Assembly: GCF_000685075.1 (NCBI RefSeq)
Contig: NZ_BAYD01000006.1
Coordinates: forward strand, 157,864-221,863
DNA: 64,000 nt
From: Paraburkholderia oxyphila NBRC 105797
Lineage (GTDB): Bacteria; Pseudomonadota; Gammaproteobacteria; Burkholderiales; Burkholderiaceae
Reading direction: 5' to 3'
Positions within the stretch are counted from its first letter, which is position 1; each line of letters starts with the position of its first letter. The position numbers and the translations under genes are program-made. Of this stretch, positions 8,879 to 18,503 are shown in pieces. The notes under the pieces are model-generated. The model did no database searches, was not told the origin of the DNA, and saw only the letters and a program-made list of their open reading frames with translations.

Positions 8879-9055
8879 GGGAGGACGCGGGTGAGAAGCG
8901 CTCGCTGGGCGAGCCGTAAAAACAAGGGGCGGCATCCTGCGATACCGCCCCGCGCCTGTTATGTCACGTGGCCGCCCCGATGCGCTGCGCGCGATGCGTC
9001 AGCGCGAGATGCGCCAGCGCAATTTGCACGGGAGTGGCCAGTGTGAGCTGCATCG

Positions 9056-9853
9056 TTACTTCGTGATCGGCCTGGTCACGTCGATGCCGAACCACTTGTC
9101 CGAGATCTTCGTGAAGGTGCCGTCGGCTTCGAGTTGCGTCATGGCGTCGTCGATCGCCTTGGCGAACTTGGGATTACCCTTCTTGAACGGAATCGCCGAC
9201 GGGTTGCCGTCGCCGACGATCGAGCCCGTGCGCAGCGGCAGCTGCGAGTTCTTCAGCAGGTAGGCGAGCATCAGGCGGTCGTTGAGCGCCGCGTCCAGAC
9301 GCCCGGCCGCGAGGTCGCGCAGGTATTCAGGCGCACCGGGATAGGTCTTCACGTCGATGCCCGGCACCGACTTCGCCATGTCCATGTAGTTGGTGCCCAG
9401 ACCCACGCCGAGCTTCTTGCCCTTCAGGTCCTCGAGCGACTTGAACTGGCGCGTGTCGTCCTTGCGCTGGATGAGCTGCGCGGCCGAGTACGTGTAAGCC
9501 GGCGAGAAGTCGAGCACGGCCTTGCGCTGGTCGGTGACGCCCACCTGGTTGACGATCACGTCGAACTTGCCCGCCTGCAGACCGGCGATGATGCCGCTCC
9601 ATTCGGTCGTGACGAATTCGGGCTTCAGGCCCATCTTCGCCGCCACGGCCTTTGCGATGTCGACGTCGTAGCCCACCAGATCGCCGTTGGGCGCCTTCGA
9701 ATTGAACGGCGGGAACGTGCCTTCGAGACCGATGCGCAGGGTGCCGCGCGCCTTCGCCTGGTCGAGCAGGTCTTCGGCGTGGGCGCTCGCTGCAACGAAC
9801 GATGCGCCCACGAGTGCGAGCGCAAGGAGTTTTTTCAGCAAGGCGACTTTCAT
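9056..9853 (-). CDS. Periplasmic amino-acid (cystine-type) ABC transporter substrate-binding protein
   Basis: The protein has 265 residues and a clear signal peptide ending near ASAHA (residue 26). The mature part is a family 3 solute-binding protein: RGTLRIGLEGTFPPFN opens lobe one, the signature GYDVDIAKAVA follows, and the ligand contacts lie around the Arg of QRKAVLDFSPAYTYS. The layout resembles FliY/TcyJ, the L-cystine receptor, making a sulfur amino acid a plausible ligand in a window rich in sulfur genes. That specificity is inferred. An A+T-richer leader with TTTTCCTC-type complement (GAGGAAAAC) gives a good ribosome site. Confidence 0.87.
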   Translation of the reverse strand: MKVALLKKLLALALVGASFVAASAHAEDLLDQAKARGTLRIGLEGTFPPFNSKAPNGDLVGYDVDIAKAVAAKMGLKPEFVTTEWSGIIAGLQAGKFDVIVNQVGVTDQRKAVLDFSPAYTYSAAQLIQRKDDTRQFKSLEDLKGKKLGVGLGTNYMDMAKSVPGIDVKTYPGAPEYLRDLAAGRLDAALNDRLMLAYLLKNSQLPLRTGSIVGDGNPSAIPFKKGNPKFAKAIDDAMTQLEADGTFTKISDKWFGIDVTRPITK

Positions 9854-9979
9854 TGTTTTCCTCTTGTATTGCTGCGGTTTTGCGGCAAGCCCGGGATGCC
9901 CCTGGGGTGTGTCCCGAGCCTGCCTGCATCAGAGCAGGCGGCGTCTGCGATGCGCCGCACATGGCCTGAAACTATAGCT

Positions 9980-11014
9980 TCACGCGCGGCCCGAGGCCAG
10001 CGCCCGCGCACATTCCGCAACGAGCGCGGGGCCGCGGTAGATGAAGCCGGTGTAGACCTGCACGAGCGAGGCGCCCGCGGCGATCTTCGCGCGCGCGTCT
10101 TCGCCCGAGAAGATGCCGCCCACGCCGATGATCGGCACCTGCTCGCCGAGTTCGGCGCGCAGCTTGCGGATCACCTCGTTCGAGGCGTCGAACACCGGGC
10201 GGCCCGAGAGGCCGCCGGTTTCGTTCGCGTTGGGCAGACCCTCGACCGCGGCGCGCGAAAGCGTCGTATTGGTCGCGATCACGCCTTCGATCTTGTGGCG
10301 CAGGAGCGTGTCGGCGATCTCCTTGATCTGCTCGTCGTCGAGGTCCGGCGCGATCTTGAGCGCCAGCGGCACGAGCTTGCCGTGCAGGTCGGCGAGACGC
10401 TGCTGCTTGTCCTTGAGCGCGGCGAGCAGGGCGTCGAGCTCGCCCCCGCCTTGCAGCTGGCGCAGGTTCTTCGTGTTCGGCGAGGAGATGTTGATCGTCA
10501 CGTAGCTCGCGAACGGATAGACGCGCTCGAGGCAGAACAGATAATCGTCGGCGGCGCGCTCGATCGGCGTGTCGGCGTTCTTGCCGATGTTCAGGCCGAG
10601 GATGCCGCGGTAGCGCGCGGCCTGCACGTTCTTCACGAACTGCTCGACGCCCTGGTTGTTGAACCCCATCCGGTTGATGATGCCGCCGGCCTCGGGCAGG
10701 CGGAAAATGCGCGGCCGCGGGTTGCCCGGCTGCGGACGCGGCGTGACCGTGCCCACTTCGATGAAGCCGAAGCCCAGCGCGGCGAATCCGTCGATGGCCG
10801 CGCCTTCCTTGTCGAGGCCCGCGGCGAGGCCCACCGGATTGCGGAACGTGAGGCCCATGACGGTGCGCGGCGAGTCGGGCACGCGCGGCGCGAACAGGCC
10901 CGCCATGCCCGTGCGGCCCGCGGCGCCGATCATGCGCAGGGAGAGGTGGTGGGCGTCTTCGGCGTCCATGCGAAAGAGCCGGTCGCGGACGAGCGGATAA
11001 AGGGTACTGAACAC
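9980..11014 (-). CDS. pyrD: Quinone-dependent dihydroorotate dehydrogenase (class 2)
   Basis: PyrD oxidises dihydroorotate to orotate with FMN and passes electrons to ubiquinone at the inner membrane. It has 344 residues, full length. The N-terminal amphipathic helix with [14 protein letters not shown] mediates membrane and quinone contact. Conserved blocks include [50 protein letters not shown] and the FMN phosphate site [11 protein letters not shown]. The catalytic Ser of class 2 is in the NISSPNT segment. It is the last of a minus-strand series nudix-aat-bpt-pyrD, separated by 142 bases from bpt. Confidence 0.97.
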   Translation of the reverse strand: MFSTLYPLVRDRLFRMDAEDAHHLSLRMIGAAGRTGMAGLFAPRVPDSPRTVMGLTFRNPVGLAAGLDKEGAAIDGFAALGFGFIEVGTVTPRPQPGNPRPRIFRLPEAGGIINRMGFNNQGVEQFVKNVQAARYRGILGLNIGKNADTPIERAADDYLFCLERVYPFASYVTINISSPNTKNLRQLQGGGELDALLAALKDKQQRLADLHGKLVPLALKIAPDLDDEQIKEIADTLLRHKIEGVIATNTTLSRAAVEGLPNANETGGLSGRPVFDASNEVIRKLRAELGEQVPIIGVGGIFSGEDARAKIAAGASLVQVYTGFIYRGPALVAECARALASGRA

Positions 11015-11156
11015 GGGGAAAAGGCGCGGGCGCCGGAAAATGAGAACCCGCTATTTTAGCGACAAAGTTCGCGGCACAGGCGGGGCGCCAGGGGCGCGCG
11101 CAGGGCAAGGGCGCCGTGGCCCTGCTTGTGGGGCCGCGGCCAAGGGGGGGGCCGGA

Positions 11157-11924
11157 CTAGCTTTCGGAGTCGGCGAGGGCGCGCCAGACGCCATCGAACA
11201 AGCCTTCGAGCGGCTGAAAACGCGCCTTGTAGGCCATTTTCGGGCTTTCGCGTATCCAGTAGCCGAGATAGACGTAAGGCAGTTGCAGACTGCGCGCCTG
11301 TTCGATCTGCCAGAGGATGTTGTAGGTGCCGTAGCTCGTGTGCGGCGTGTCGGGTTCGAAGAACGTGTAGACCGAGGACAGCCCGTCGCCGAGGATGTCG
11401 ATCATGCTCACCATGCGCAGCGTGCCGGGCTCGTCGGGACGCTGCGGATCGGGCTCGCGAAATTCCACGAGCCGCGAGTTGATCCGGCTTTGCAGCAGGA
11501 ACTGTTCGTACTGGTCGCGGCTGTCGCGGTCCATGCCGCCGCCCGCGTGCCGCGCCGACTGGTAGCGCATATAGAGCGCGTAATGCGCTTCGTCGTAATG
11601 GAGCGGCGCGACCGTCGCCACGAGCGGGCCGTGATGCTTCCAGGCGCGGCGCTGGGTGCGGTTCGGCGTGAAGCGCTCGACCGGCACGCGCACCGGCACG
11701 CAGGCGCGGCAGCCGTCGCAATAGGGGCGGTAGGTGAAGACGCCCGAGCGGCGAAAGCCCGCCTTCACGAGATCGGTGTAGACGTCGGAGTTGATGAGAT
11801 GGCTGGGCGTCGCCACTTGCGAGCGCGCGATGCGCCCCTCCAGATAGCTGCAGGGATAGGGCGCCGTTGCATAGAATTGCAGCGCGGAAAGCGGTGAAAG
11901 CGGCAGCTCGTTTGGATGCGTCAC
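11157..11924 (-). CDS. bpt: Aspartate/glutamate leucyltransferase (bacterial N-degron pathway)
   Basis: Bpt transfers Leu from Leu-tRNA to N-terminal Asp or Glu, marking proteins for ClpS/ClpAP. It has 255 residues. The N-terminal domain shows the Cys-containing segment PYPCSYLEG, then the [14 protein letters not shown] motif near residue 75 that is diagnostic of arginyl/leucyl transferases. The C-terminal GNAT-like half ends with [20 protein letters not shown]. It lies 181 bases downstream of aat, which handles basic N-termini of the same pathway, so the two branches are encoded together. Older names for the gene are ate and bpt. Confidence 0.95.
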   Translation of the reverse strand: MTHPNELPLSPLSALQFYATAPYPCSYLEGRIARSQVATPSHLINSDVYTDLVKAGFRRSGVFTYRPYCDGCRACVPVRVPVERFTPNRTQRRAWKHHGPLVATVAPLHYDEAHYALYMRYQSARHAGGGMDRDSRDQYEQFLLQSRINSRLVEFREPDPQRPDEPGTLRMVSMIDILGDGLSSVYTFFEPDTPHTSYGTYNILWQIEQARSLQLPYVYLGYWIRESPKMAYKARFQPLEGLFDGVWRALADSES

Positions 11925-12105
11925 GTTGGCAGCTCTCGTAGCAGTTCGGATCGTCGCGCAGCGCCGCCCATGGCGGATTTGGCGGATGCGACGTTTTCTC
12001 CTTGCATACTAACATCGACGCCAGGCGCGTATCTACCGAATTGCGCGTCGCGCAACGGGTGCCGCGACGGGCGCCACAGTGGCCGCAATCTGGCGCCGGG
12101 GCGGT

Positions 12106-12870
12106 TCAGAGCGTCGGGACGGGGCTGTTGTCGGCGTGGCCCTGGCCAATCCAGTCGGCGAGCACCTGCTTGTCGAAGCGCCAGCCGAGCGCCTGCGCGC
12201 CCACGGTCGCGCGCACATGCGCGATGAACGCCTTGCGCGCGATCTCGCGCCCGCCGAGCGAGGCCAGATGCGCGGTGTTCTGCTGGCAGTCGATCAGCTC
12301 GACGCCGTTGCGGCGCAGATGCGCGACGAGCGCGGCGAGCGCGATCTTCGAGGCGTCGGTGACGGAGGCGAACATCGACTCGCCAAAAAACATCTTGCCG
12401 ATCGAGACGCCGTAGAGCCCACCCACGCGCTGGCCGTCGAGCCAGGTTTCGATGCTGTGCGCGTCGCCGATGCGATGCAGGGACGAATAGGCGTCGATCA
12501 CGTCGGCGGTGATCCAGGTGCCGCGCTGGCCGTGGCGCGGCGCGTTCGCACAGGCGCGCATCACGGCGGCGAAATCGTTGTCGACGCGGATTTCCCAGGC
12601 GGGGTCGCGCAGGACGCGCTTGAGCGTCTTCCTGAGCGAGGGCGAGACCTTGAACTCGTCGGGACGCAGGATCATGCGCGGATCGGGGCTCCACCAGAGC
12701 ACGGGCTGGCCGTCCGAATACCACGGAAAAATGCCGTGCCGATAGGCGTCGACGAGGCGCGAGGGCAGCAGGTCGGCGCTTGCGGCAAGCAGGCCCGGCG
12801 CGCCGCTCGACGCGCCAAGGGCGCGCTCGACGGGCGGGAACGGGGCGTCGGGCGAAAGCCAGGGCACCAT
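12106..12870 (-). CDS. aat: Leucyl/phenylalanyl-tRNA--protein transferase
   Basis: Aat adds Leu or Phe to proteins with N-terminal Lys or Arg. It has 254 residues. Diagnostic blocks are the [23 protein letters not shown] segment (about residues 42-64), [30 protein letters not shown] with [12 protein letters not shown], and the late segment [16 protein letters not shown]. All match the family order, and the length is normal. It ends upstream of bpt and starts 13 bases after the NUDIX gene, so they are very likely one operon. Confidence 0.96.
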   Translation of the reverse strand: MVPWLSPDAPFPPVERALGASSGAPGLLAASADLLPSRLVDAYRHGIFPWYSDGQPVLWWSPDPRMILRPDEFKVSPSLRKTLKRVLRDPAWEIRVDNDFAAVMRACANAPRHGQRGTWITADVIDAYSSLHRIGDAHSIETWLDGQRVGGLYGVSIGKMFFGESMFASVTDASKIALAALVAHLRRNGVELIDCQQNTAHLASLGGREIARKAFIAHVRATVGAQALGWRFDKQVLADWIGQGHADNSPVPTL

Positions 12871-12883
12871 CGCCGGAAGCGGA

Positions 12884-13429
12884 TCAGCCGTCGCGCAGGG
12901 AGCGCAGCACGTCGCCCGTGTGCAGGCCGTAGCTACCCGACTGGCGGTCGGCGAAGAAGCAGCGCAGGGTTTGGCCGACGGTAGGGAAGGCGATGTCGTC
13001 CCACGGAATTTCGTGCTCCTCGAACAGGCGCACTTCGAGGCTCTCTTCGCCGGCTTCGATATCGAGGTCGAGCAGACGCGCGAGATAGAACAGATGCACC
13101 TGATGCACGCGCGGCACGTTCAGCAGCGAAAAGAGGTTCTGCACCTCGACGCGCGCGCCGGCTTCCTCGAGCGTCTCGCGCGCGGCGGCTTCCGAAGTCG
13201 TCTCGCCCATCTCCATGAAGCCCGCGGGCAGCGTCCAGTAGCCGTAGCGCGGCTCGATCGCGCGGCGGCACAGCAGCACCTTGTCTTCCCAGACGGGAAC
13301 GGTGCCGACCACGTTGCGCGGATTCTGGTAGTGGATGGTGCCGCAGTGCGAGCAGACGAAGCGTTCGCGATTGTCGCCGGGCGGGACGAGCAGGCTGACC
13401 GCCTGACCGCAAGTCGAGCAGAATTTCAT
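12884..13429 (-). CDS. NUDIX hydrolase with N-terminal zinc ribbon
   Basis: From the ATG at 13429 the protein has 181 residues; a GTG two codons earlier is an alternative. An N-terminal zinc ribbon carries CSTCG and CSHCG cysteine pairs. The NUDIX box runs GFMEMGE then REXLEEAGA around residues 69-91, with the glutamates that bind divalent cations. The layout resembles the nucleotide-pyrophosphatase group related to NudC but shorter, so an NADH-type or ADP-ribose substrate is possible yet unproven. It is the first gene of the run into aat and bpt. Confidence 0.88.
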   Translation of the reverse strand: MKFCSTCGQAVSLLVPPGDNRERFVCSHCGTIHYQNPRNVVGTVPVWEDKVLLCRRAIEPRYGYWTLPAGFMEMGETTSEAAARETLEEAGARVEVQNLFSLLNVPRVHQVHLFYLARLLDLDIEAGEESLEVRLFEEHEIPWDDIAFPTVGQTLRCFFADRQSGSYGLHTGDVLRSLRDG

Positions 13430-13570
13430 GGGCACGATAGGGGGATGGGTGATGCGAGTGTATCACCGCAGGGCGGGGTGACGTGAACCGGCACAAATCC
13501 CCGGTATAGGGACTGCGGGGCCGTCGTGTGCCGTACTGTCCCTCGCAGGGTTTTCCGACGCCGGAAAACA

Positions 13571-13604
13571 AAAAAGGGTTACACGCCGATGCGTTGTAAC
13601 CCTT
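13571..13604 (-). terminator. Rho-independent terminator of initiator tRNA-Met
   Basis: AAGGGTTACA (13574-13583) pairs perfectly with TGTAACCCTT (13595-13604). Read on the minus strand the stem is followed by a run of T (complement of the A-run at 13571-13575 and upstream), directly downstream of the tRNA. Confidence 0.85.
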
Positions 13605-13639
13605 GATTGCGCTGACCGAACTTCAACTGCCTGGATACG

Positions 13640-13716
<77 letters not shown>

Positions 13717-13942
13717 TCCGTCAGAGAAAAGAATTATAGGGTAAATCCTGCGGCAGCGCAACAGGAATTAACGAATAGCCTTCTGGTCGATTGCAGAAGC
13801 ATTGCGCAGCGCGCCGGCAAGGCTGCGTCCGGGGCGTCCGCACGGGGCGCCAGGCTAGAATCGGGGCTCGGTCGCCGCGGCGGGCATCGCGTGCCGCCGG
13901 GTCGTTTCTTCCTTGCCCCTGACTCTGCCTCTTCAACCCTCC

Positions 13943-14440
13943 ATGGACATCGCCCTCGATCTGCAATCGATAGCCGCGCAAGAACATGCGCTGGTGTTCC
14001 CCCGTTTCGACGCCGATCGCGCCTGGCAACTCGGCACGCTGCTGCGCGAGCTGGCCGTCGCGCGCTCGCACGCGATCGTCATCGACGTGCGCACGTTCGG
14101 CCAGCCGCTGTTCTTCTGTGCGCTCGCCGGCACCACGCCCGAGAACGTCGAGTGGGCGCGCCGCAAGTCGCGCGTGGTCGAGCACTTTCGCCGCAGCTCG
14201 TACGCGATCGGCTTGCGCATGCAGCAGTCGGGCGCCACGCTCGCCGACAAAAATGGCCTGCCTGTCGCCGATTTCGCCACGCATGGCGGCGCGTTTCCGC
14301 TGACCGTCGCGAGCGCGGGCGTGATCGGCTCGATTACCGTTTCGGGTCTGCCGCAACGCCGCGATCACGAGCTCGTGGTCGAAGCGCTGTGCGCCCATCT
14401 CGATTCCGACTATAGCCAGCTCGCGCTCGCAAAGGCCTGA
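13943..14440 (+). CDS. Heme-degrading-domain / UPF0303 (GlcG/HbpS-like) protein
   Basis: From ATG 13943 the protein has 165 residues, the usual length for the UPF0303 group. It is predicted to be cytosolic and of the GlcG/HbpS fold. Recognisable segments are the central [24 protein letters not shown], then [15 protein letters not shown] and the end [24 protein letters not shown]. Family members are annotated as heme-degrading-domain proteins, but the biochemical role here is unknown. The gene ends 4 bases before the SMR pump gene, so they are probably co-expressed. Confidence 0.85.
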   Translation: MDIALDLQSIAAQEHALVFPRFDADRAWQLGTLLRELAVARSHAIVIDVRTFGQPLFFCALAGTTPENVEWARRKSRVVEHFRRSSYAIGLRMQQSGATLADKNGLPVADFATHGGAFPLTVASAGVIGSITVSGLPQRRDHELVVEALCAHLDSDYSQLALAKA

Positions 14441-14444
14441 CGCG

Positions 14445-14783
14445 ATGCGCACATCTGCATGGCTCTTCCTCATCATCGCCATCGTCGCGGAAGTCGTCGC
14501 CACCTCCGCGCTGCGCGCCTCGGAAGGTTTTTCGCGGCTCGTGCCTTCGGCAGTGGTCGTCGTGGGTTACGGCGTCGCGTTCTACTGCCTTTCGCTCACG
14601 CTCAAGAATCTGCCCGTGGGCGTCGTCTATGCCGTCTGGTCCGGCGTGGGTATCGTGCTCATCACGCTCGTCGCGATGGTCCTCTACAAGCAGGTGCCCG
14701 ATCTGCCCGCCGTGCTCGGTCTCGGGCTCATCGTGGCGGGCGTGATCGTCCTGAATCTGTTTTCGAAGATGCAGGCGCATTGA
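14445..14783 (+). CDS. Small multidrug resistance (SMR) efflux protein
   Basis: The protein has 112 residues with four transmembrane helices. The first helix, [19 protein letters not shown], carries the membrane-buried Glu (E16, equivalent to E14 of EmrE) that couples protons to drug export. The loop [14 protein letters not shown] is the conserved helix-3 signature. It works as an antiparallel dimer in the inner membrane and exports cationic compounds. It begins four bases after the preceding gene. Confidence 0.93.
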   Translation: MRTSAWLFLIIAIVAEVVATSALRASEGFSRLVPSAVVVVGYGVAFYCLSLTLKNLPVGVVYAVWSGVGIVLITLVAMVLYKQVPDLPAVLGLGLIVAGVIVLNLFSKMQAH

Positions 14784-14828
14784 GGCCTCTGCCGATGCCG
14801 TCCGCTCGAGGCCGAGGCAGTCCCGGCG

Positions 14829-15041
14829 TCAGCGCTCGGGCGGCACGATGCGGATGCCGCAGCCCGCGATGGTTTCGCGGCTTCGTCCGCCTTCGGGCGT
14901 GGCCGCGTCTTCCCACAGGCTGATCGCGCGCGCGACGTCGATGCCGTTTTCCTGTGCATAGGTGAACCAGAGGGTCGCGGCCTGCGGCTCGGGTATTTCG
15001 TGGTTTGCTTCGAAGTATTGGCCTCTCAGGTTCGATTCCAT
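14829..15041 (-). CDS. Small conserved hypothetical protein
   Basis: This is a 70-residue protein starting at ATG 15041 with GGGAGA just upstream. The frame is open further upstream to 15254, but that part is not protein-like. The sequence begins MESNLRGQYFEANHEI and has no signal peptide or membrane span. I recognise it only as a small protein of the Burkholderiaceae type. The function is unknown. Confidence 0.6.
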   Translation of the reverse strand: MESNLRGQYFEANHEIPEPQAATLWFTYAQENGIDVARAISLWEDAATPEGGRSRETIAGCGIRIVPPER

Positions 15042-15280
15042 CGTTCTCCCGTGGTCCCGCGCAAAGCGGGCTTGCAATAATGAAAGGGGTACGTGGCGCG
15101 TATTCGGCTCGCGCCGCACAGGCGTCAGTGTTGCAGCTTCCGTGCCCACACGTCCACCCATCACGTTTTCTCCGATGCCAGCTATCGGCCCGCCCGGGAA
15201 GCGCAGCGGGTAACATGGAGCGCGATCCCGCCGTCCGCCGGCGCCGGATTTCATCTGCGGAATTTCGTACGGGGTTGAAC

Positions 15281-15565
15281 ATGGATATTCGTTTCCCTAC
15301 CGAGGCGCCGTCCTGGCACGATTCGAATCTCACGGTCGTGTTTCCCGCGCTGGTGGACGGCGCGCGCGTGCCCTGCGCGATCTCCGTCGAGGCGCTCGAA
15401 GATCATTTCGGCGCGCTGTGCGCCGAACGCGAGGCGTGGATGCAGGCGTTCGACGCGGGGCGCACGCGCATCGAAGCCGTGGCGCGCGCGCATCTCGAGC
15501 TCAGCAACGGCACCCCGGTCCTGCTCAAGAGCGGCCACTTCCCGCCGGGCACTCAGCGTTCCTGA
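15281..15565 (+). CDS. DUF1488 domain-containing small protein
   Basis: The protein has 94 residues. It begins MDIRFPTEAPSWH and continues with VVFPALVDGARVPCAISVEALEDHFGA, the typical layout of the DUF1488 family, whose members bind no known ligand. ATG 15281 was chosen because similarity begins there. The function is unknown. It precedes a TetR-type regulator by 59 bases. Confidence 0.8.
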   Translation: MDIRFPTEAPSWHDSNLTVVFPALVDGARVPCAISVEALEDHFGALCAEREAWMQAFDAGRTRIEAVARAHLELSNGTPVLLKSGHFPPGTQRS

Positions 15566-15624
15566 CGACGCTGCGCGCGCCCGGCGCCTCGACTTTTCGC
15601 CGCGCCGGTTCGAGAATCGCGTCC

Positions 15625-16386
15625 ATGAGCATCACCGAACCCAACGACCGCAGCGCCGACGCGCTTCGCGAGGCACTACGCGCGCGCATACTCGATGCCG
15701 CGCGCCGCATCGTGACGCGGGACGGGCTTCATGCGCTTTCGATGCGCAAGCTAGCCGTTGCGATTGGCTATTCGCCCGCTGCGCTCTATTTGTATTTCGA
15801 AAGCCGCGACGCGATCGCCCGCGCGCTCGGACGCGAGGGTTTTGCGCAACTGCTTGCGCACCTCGAGCCGCTGGGGGCGATTGGCGACCCACGGGAGCGG
15901 CTGCATGCGCTTGCACATGGCTATGTCGCGTTCGCATGCGCGCATCGGCAGGCATACCGGCTCATGTACGCGGAGGCGGGTGAGGGCGGCCGATCAGGGA
16001 CGCAAGCCGTGGGGCGTGCGGCCAGGCGGGAAACCGACGCGTCTCTGGCGCCTGCGACACAGGACGATGTGTTGTCATGCGAGGAAGCCGGTCGCGTCGT
16101 GGCGCTATTCACCGACGCGCTCGCGGCGGCGGGGCTGTTGCGTCAAGGCGTACCGGGCGAATCCGCGCTGCTCGCCCGCGCGCTATGGGCGATGCTGCAT
16201 GGCGTGGTGGCTTTTTCGTTGATTGGGCCGGCGTTTGCGCGGGAGGCGTCGCTGGCGCCGATCGTCGACGCGGCGCTCGACGGCTGGCTGGGCGCACCCA
16301 TGGAGGCGCATGAGCGTGCGCAAGCGCGGCACGACACACCGCCGCCCGCGCATGTGGCAAAGCAAACGCAGGAGGGCTCGTCGTGA
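15625..16386 (+). CDS. TetR/AcrR family transcriptional regulator
   Basis: From ATG 15625 the protein has 253 residues. The N-terminal helix-turn-helix is clear: RILDAARRIVTRDGLHALSMRKLAVAIGYSPAALYLYF (about residues 20-57). The C-terminal ligand domain is of the WHG type (HAYVAFACAHRQAYRLMY region). Residues about 235-253 are low-complexity and probably disordered. The following gene is an HIBCH-like enzyme of acyl-CoA metabolism, which suggests a fatty-acid or branched-chain ligand but does not prove it. Confidence 0.87.
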   Translation: MSITEPNDRSADALREALRARILDAARRIVTRDGLHALSMRKLAVAIGYSPAALYLYFESRDAIARALGREGFAQLLAHLEPLGAIGDPRERLHALAHGYVAFACAHRQAYRLMYAEAGEGGRSGTQAVGRAARRETDASLAPATQDDVLSCEEAGRVVALFTDALAAAGLLRQGVPGESALLARALWAMLHGVVAFSLIGPAFAREASLAPIVDAALDGWLGAPMEAHERAQARHDTPPPAHVAKQTQEGSS

Positions 16387-16489
16387 TAGCCTCGTTGGGC
16401 GCGTTTCGTGGTGCGTGTCGTTGTGCGAGCATGGTGCGCGCTGGCGCCGGACGCACCTTTTCATAGTGCTTTCATCCCGATCGATTGCC

Positions 16490-17647
16490 ATGTCACAGGA
16501 AGCCAACGCAAGCGCCTTTGCCGCCGAAGCCGGGCAGTACGTGCTCACGCAGGTCAAGAACCGCATCGGCTTCATCGAGCTCGATCGCCCGCAGGCACTC
16601 AATGCGCTGTCCACGGCGATGATCCGCGCGATGCAGGCCGCGCTCGACGACTGGCGCAACGATCCCGAAGTGCTCGCCGTGGTCGTGCACACGCGTCATC
16701 CGCGTGCGTTTTGCGCGGGGGGTGACATCCGCTTTCTCTATGAGTCGTACCGTGCCGGCGATCAGGCGGCAATCGATACGTTCTTTACCGAGGAGTACCG
16801 CCTGAACCACGCGATCTTCAGCTATCCGAAGCCCTATATCGCGCTGATGGGTGGCGTCGTGATGGGCGGCGGCATGGGGATTTCGCAGGGCGCGCATCGC
16901 ACGGGCGGCCTGCGCGTGGTGAGCAGCTCGACGCGCATGGCGATGCCCGAGACGCGCATCGGTCTCTTTCCCGATGTCGGTATGGGCTGGTTCCTGGCGC
17001 GCACGCCGGGGGCGCTCGGGCGCTATCTCGCCGTGACCGGAGACACGATCGATGCCGATAGCGCGCTATACGCAGGACTCGCCGATGTGTTCATCGCCGA
17101 GTCCACGCGGCCCGCGCTGCTCGACGCACTGCTGAGCGAATCGTTTGTTTCGGGCGCGGAGGTTGTGGAGCGCATTCGTCAGGTGGCCGCCGCCAGCGAC
17201 GACGTGCAGCGCGGCGCGCAACGCCCCGCACTGGCCGTTGCGCGCGCATGGATCGATCTGCATTTTTCGCGTCCTTCGGTGGCGTCGATTCTCGCGTCGC
17301 TGGAGAGCGTGGAGCGCGACGCCCCGGATGCGCAACGCGATTGGGCCGAGCAGATCATCGGCGTGTTGCGCGAGCGCTCGCCGTTGTCGATGGCGGTCTC
17401 GCTCGAGGTCGTGACGCTTGCGGAGGGCTCGATGGCCAGCGTGCTGCGCCGCGATCTCGATCTCACGCGCTCGAGCGTTGCACAGGGGGACGTGATGGAA
17501 GGCATACGCGCGCGCATCATCGATAAGGACAATGATCCGCACTGGCGCTTCGCGTGTATCGAGGATGTGTCGCCCGCCGACGTCGAGGCGATGTTCAAGA
17601 GCCCGTGGGACATGACGGAGCATCCGCTGCGGGCGTTGCCGGACTAG
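16490..17647 (+). CDS. Enoyl-CoA hydratase/isomerase family protein, 3-hydroxyisobutyryl-CoA hydrolase-like
   Basis: The protein has 385 residues, longer than a simple crotonase and matching the HIBCH group of valine catabolism. Crotonase-fold marks are LDRPQALNALS, the oxyanion segment AFCAGGDIRFLYES, GGVVMGGGMGISQG, and the HIBCH-like MPETRIGLFPDVGMGWFL with catalytic acid. The C-terminal part (from about residue 200) is the family-specific extension. It probably hydrolyses 3-hydroxyisobutyryl-CoA or a related acyl-CoA. Start 16490 (MSQEANAS) was chosen since similarity begins shortly after. No partner valine genes are adjacent. Confidence 0.87.
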   Translation: MSQEANASAFAAEAGQYVLTQVKNRIGFIELDRPQALNALSTAMIRAMQAALDDWRNDPEVLAVVVHTRHPRAFCAGGDIRFLYESYRAGDQAAIDTFFTEEYRLNHAIFSYPKPYIALMGGVVMGGGMGISQGAHRTGGLRVVSSSTRMAMPETRIGLFPDVGMGWFLARTPGALGRYLAVTGDTIDADSALYAGLADVFIAESTRPALLDALLSESFVSGAEVVERIRQVAAASDDVQRGAQRPALAVARAWIDLHFSRPSVASILASLESVERDAPDAQRDWAEQIIGVLRERSPLSMAVSLEVVTLAEGSMASVLRRDLDLTRSSVAQGDVMEGIRARIIDKDNDPHWRFACIEDVSPADVEAMFKSPWDMTEHPLRALPD

Positions 17648-17706
17648 CGTCGCGATTGGGTGAGGTATTGCGCGGTACACACCTTGCACCGCGCATGCGG
17701 ACCGGC

Positions 17707-18132
17707 TCAGTCTTCTTCGGTTTCGCTCATGAAGGCGCGCATGAACACGAGCGCGCCCCAGCCCCAGACCGCATTCGACGCGAAGCCCATGGCCACGCGC
17801 GGCAGCATGTTGCCGCTCGGCCAGATGCCGCGCAGCGGATCGATCACGAACAGCATGGCGGCCGTGAGCACGATGCCGCCGAACACGAACGCCTGCACCC
17901 ACGGCGCGGGGCGCGACGGCGAAATGCGCAGCAGCCATGTCATCGGGATGGCCCACAGGGCGCTCCAGATCGCGTTGACGAGGAATTCGGGCAGGCCGAC
18001 CGGCGCGAACGGCTCGGTGGAGAAGCCGGCGGCGTCGATCACTTGCGCTGCGTGAAGGAGCGCGAGCGTGGCCTCGCGAAAGAACAGCGAGGCCAGAAAG
18101 CCGGAGACGAACGGCAAAATTAGTTTTTGCAT
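17707..18132 (-). CDS. Integral membrane protein, unknown function
   Basis: From ATG 18132 (MQKLILPFVSG) the protein has 141 residues with about four hydrophobic segments, among them ILPFVSGFLASLFF, AIWSALWAIPMTWLL and the FVFGGIVLTAAMLFVI stretch. I recognise it as a conserved Burkholderiaceae membrane protein with no assigned role. It converges with the enzyme gene at 16490-17647 across 59 bases. The open frame extends upstream to 18222 but without a ribosome site. Confidence 0.72.
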   Translation of the reverse strand: MQKLILPFVSGFLASLFFREATLALLHAAQVIDAAGFSTEPFAPVGLPEFLVNAIWSALWAIPMTWLLRISPSRPAPWVQAFVFGGIVLTAAMLFVIDPLRGIWPSGNMLPRVAMGFASNAVWGWGALVFMRAFMSETEED

Positions 18133-18503
18133 GAGGGCGCGAGGGTTGCGTGGCGCGGAGCGCGCATGCCCGCAAAGGCGTGAAAGCGCGGCCGGCCGGA
18201 TTATTGTCGATGTGTGCGCCATTATATCGGCGCGCCGCGCCCGTGATTGCCCCTGCGTATGCTAAAGCGTCGCGTAAAGCACGAAAGTGGAAAACCTAAG
18301 CTCAAAAAAATCGTTCTAAACGCTTAGTGCCATCCCTAGACTGAATCCCCATGAAGACGGCGCCGCCGTCATGGCGCCGGCCTTGCCGCTCTCCCGGTCC
18401 TTGCAATCGCATGGGCGATGGCCTGTGCGTCGCGCCTCGCGTGTTGCCGGCGCCGCGTCCCGAATTTTTCGTCTTACGTCTCGAACAAAAGCAGGAGCAA
18501 CAC
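18133..18503. other. Intergenic region upstream of ssuD
   Basis: These 371 bases lie between a divergent membrane-protein gene and ssuD. The segment 18270-18335 is A-rich and holds sequences such as CGTTCTAAACGC that could bind a CysB-type regulator. No ssuA, ssuE or other coding frame with a ribosome site was found here. Confidence 0.4.

Noticed and set aside
9134..11059. 641-codon open frame on the plus strand
   Set aside because: It runs across two minus-strand genes (amino-acid binding protein and pyrD) and is a G+C-bias shadow.
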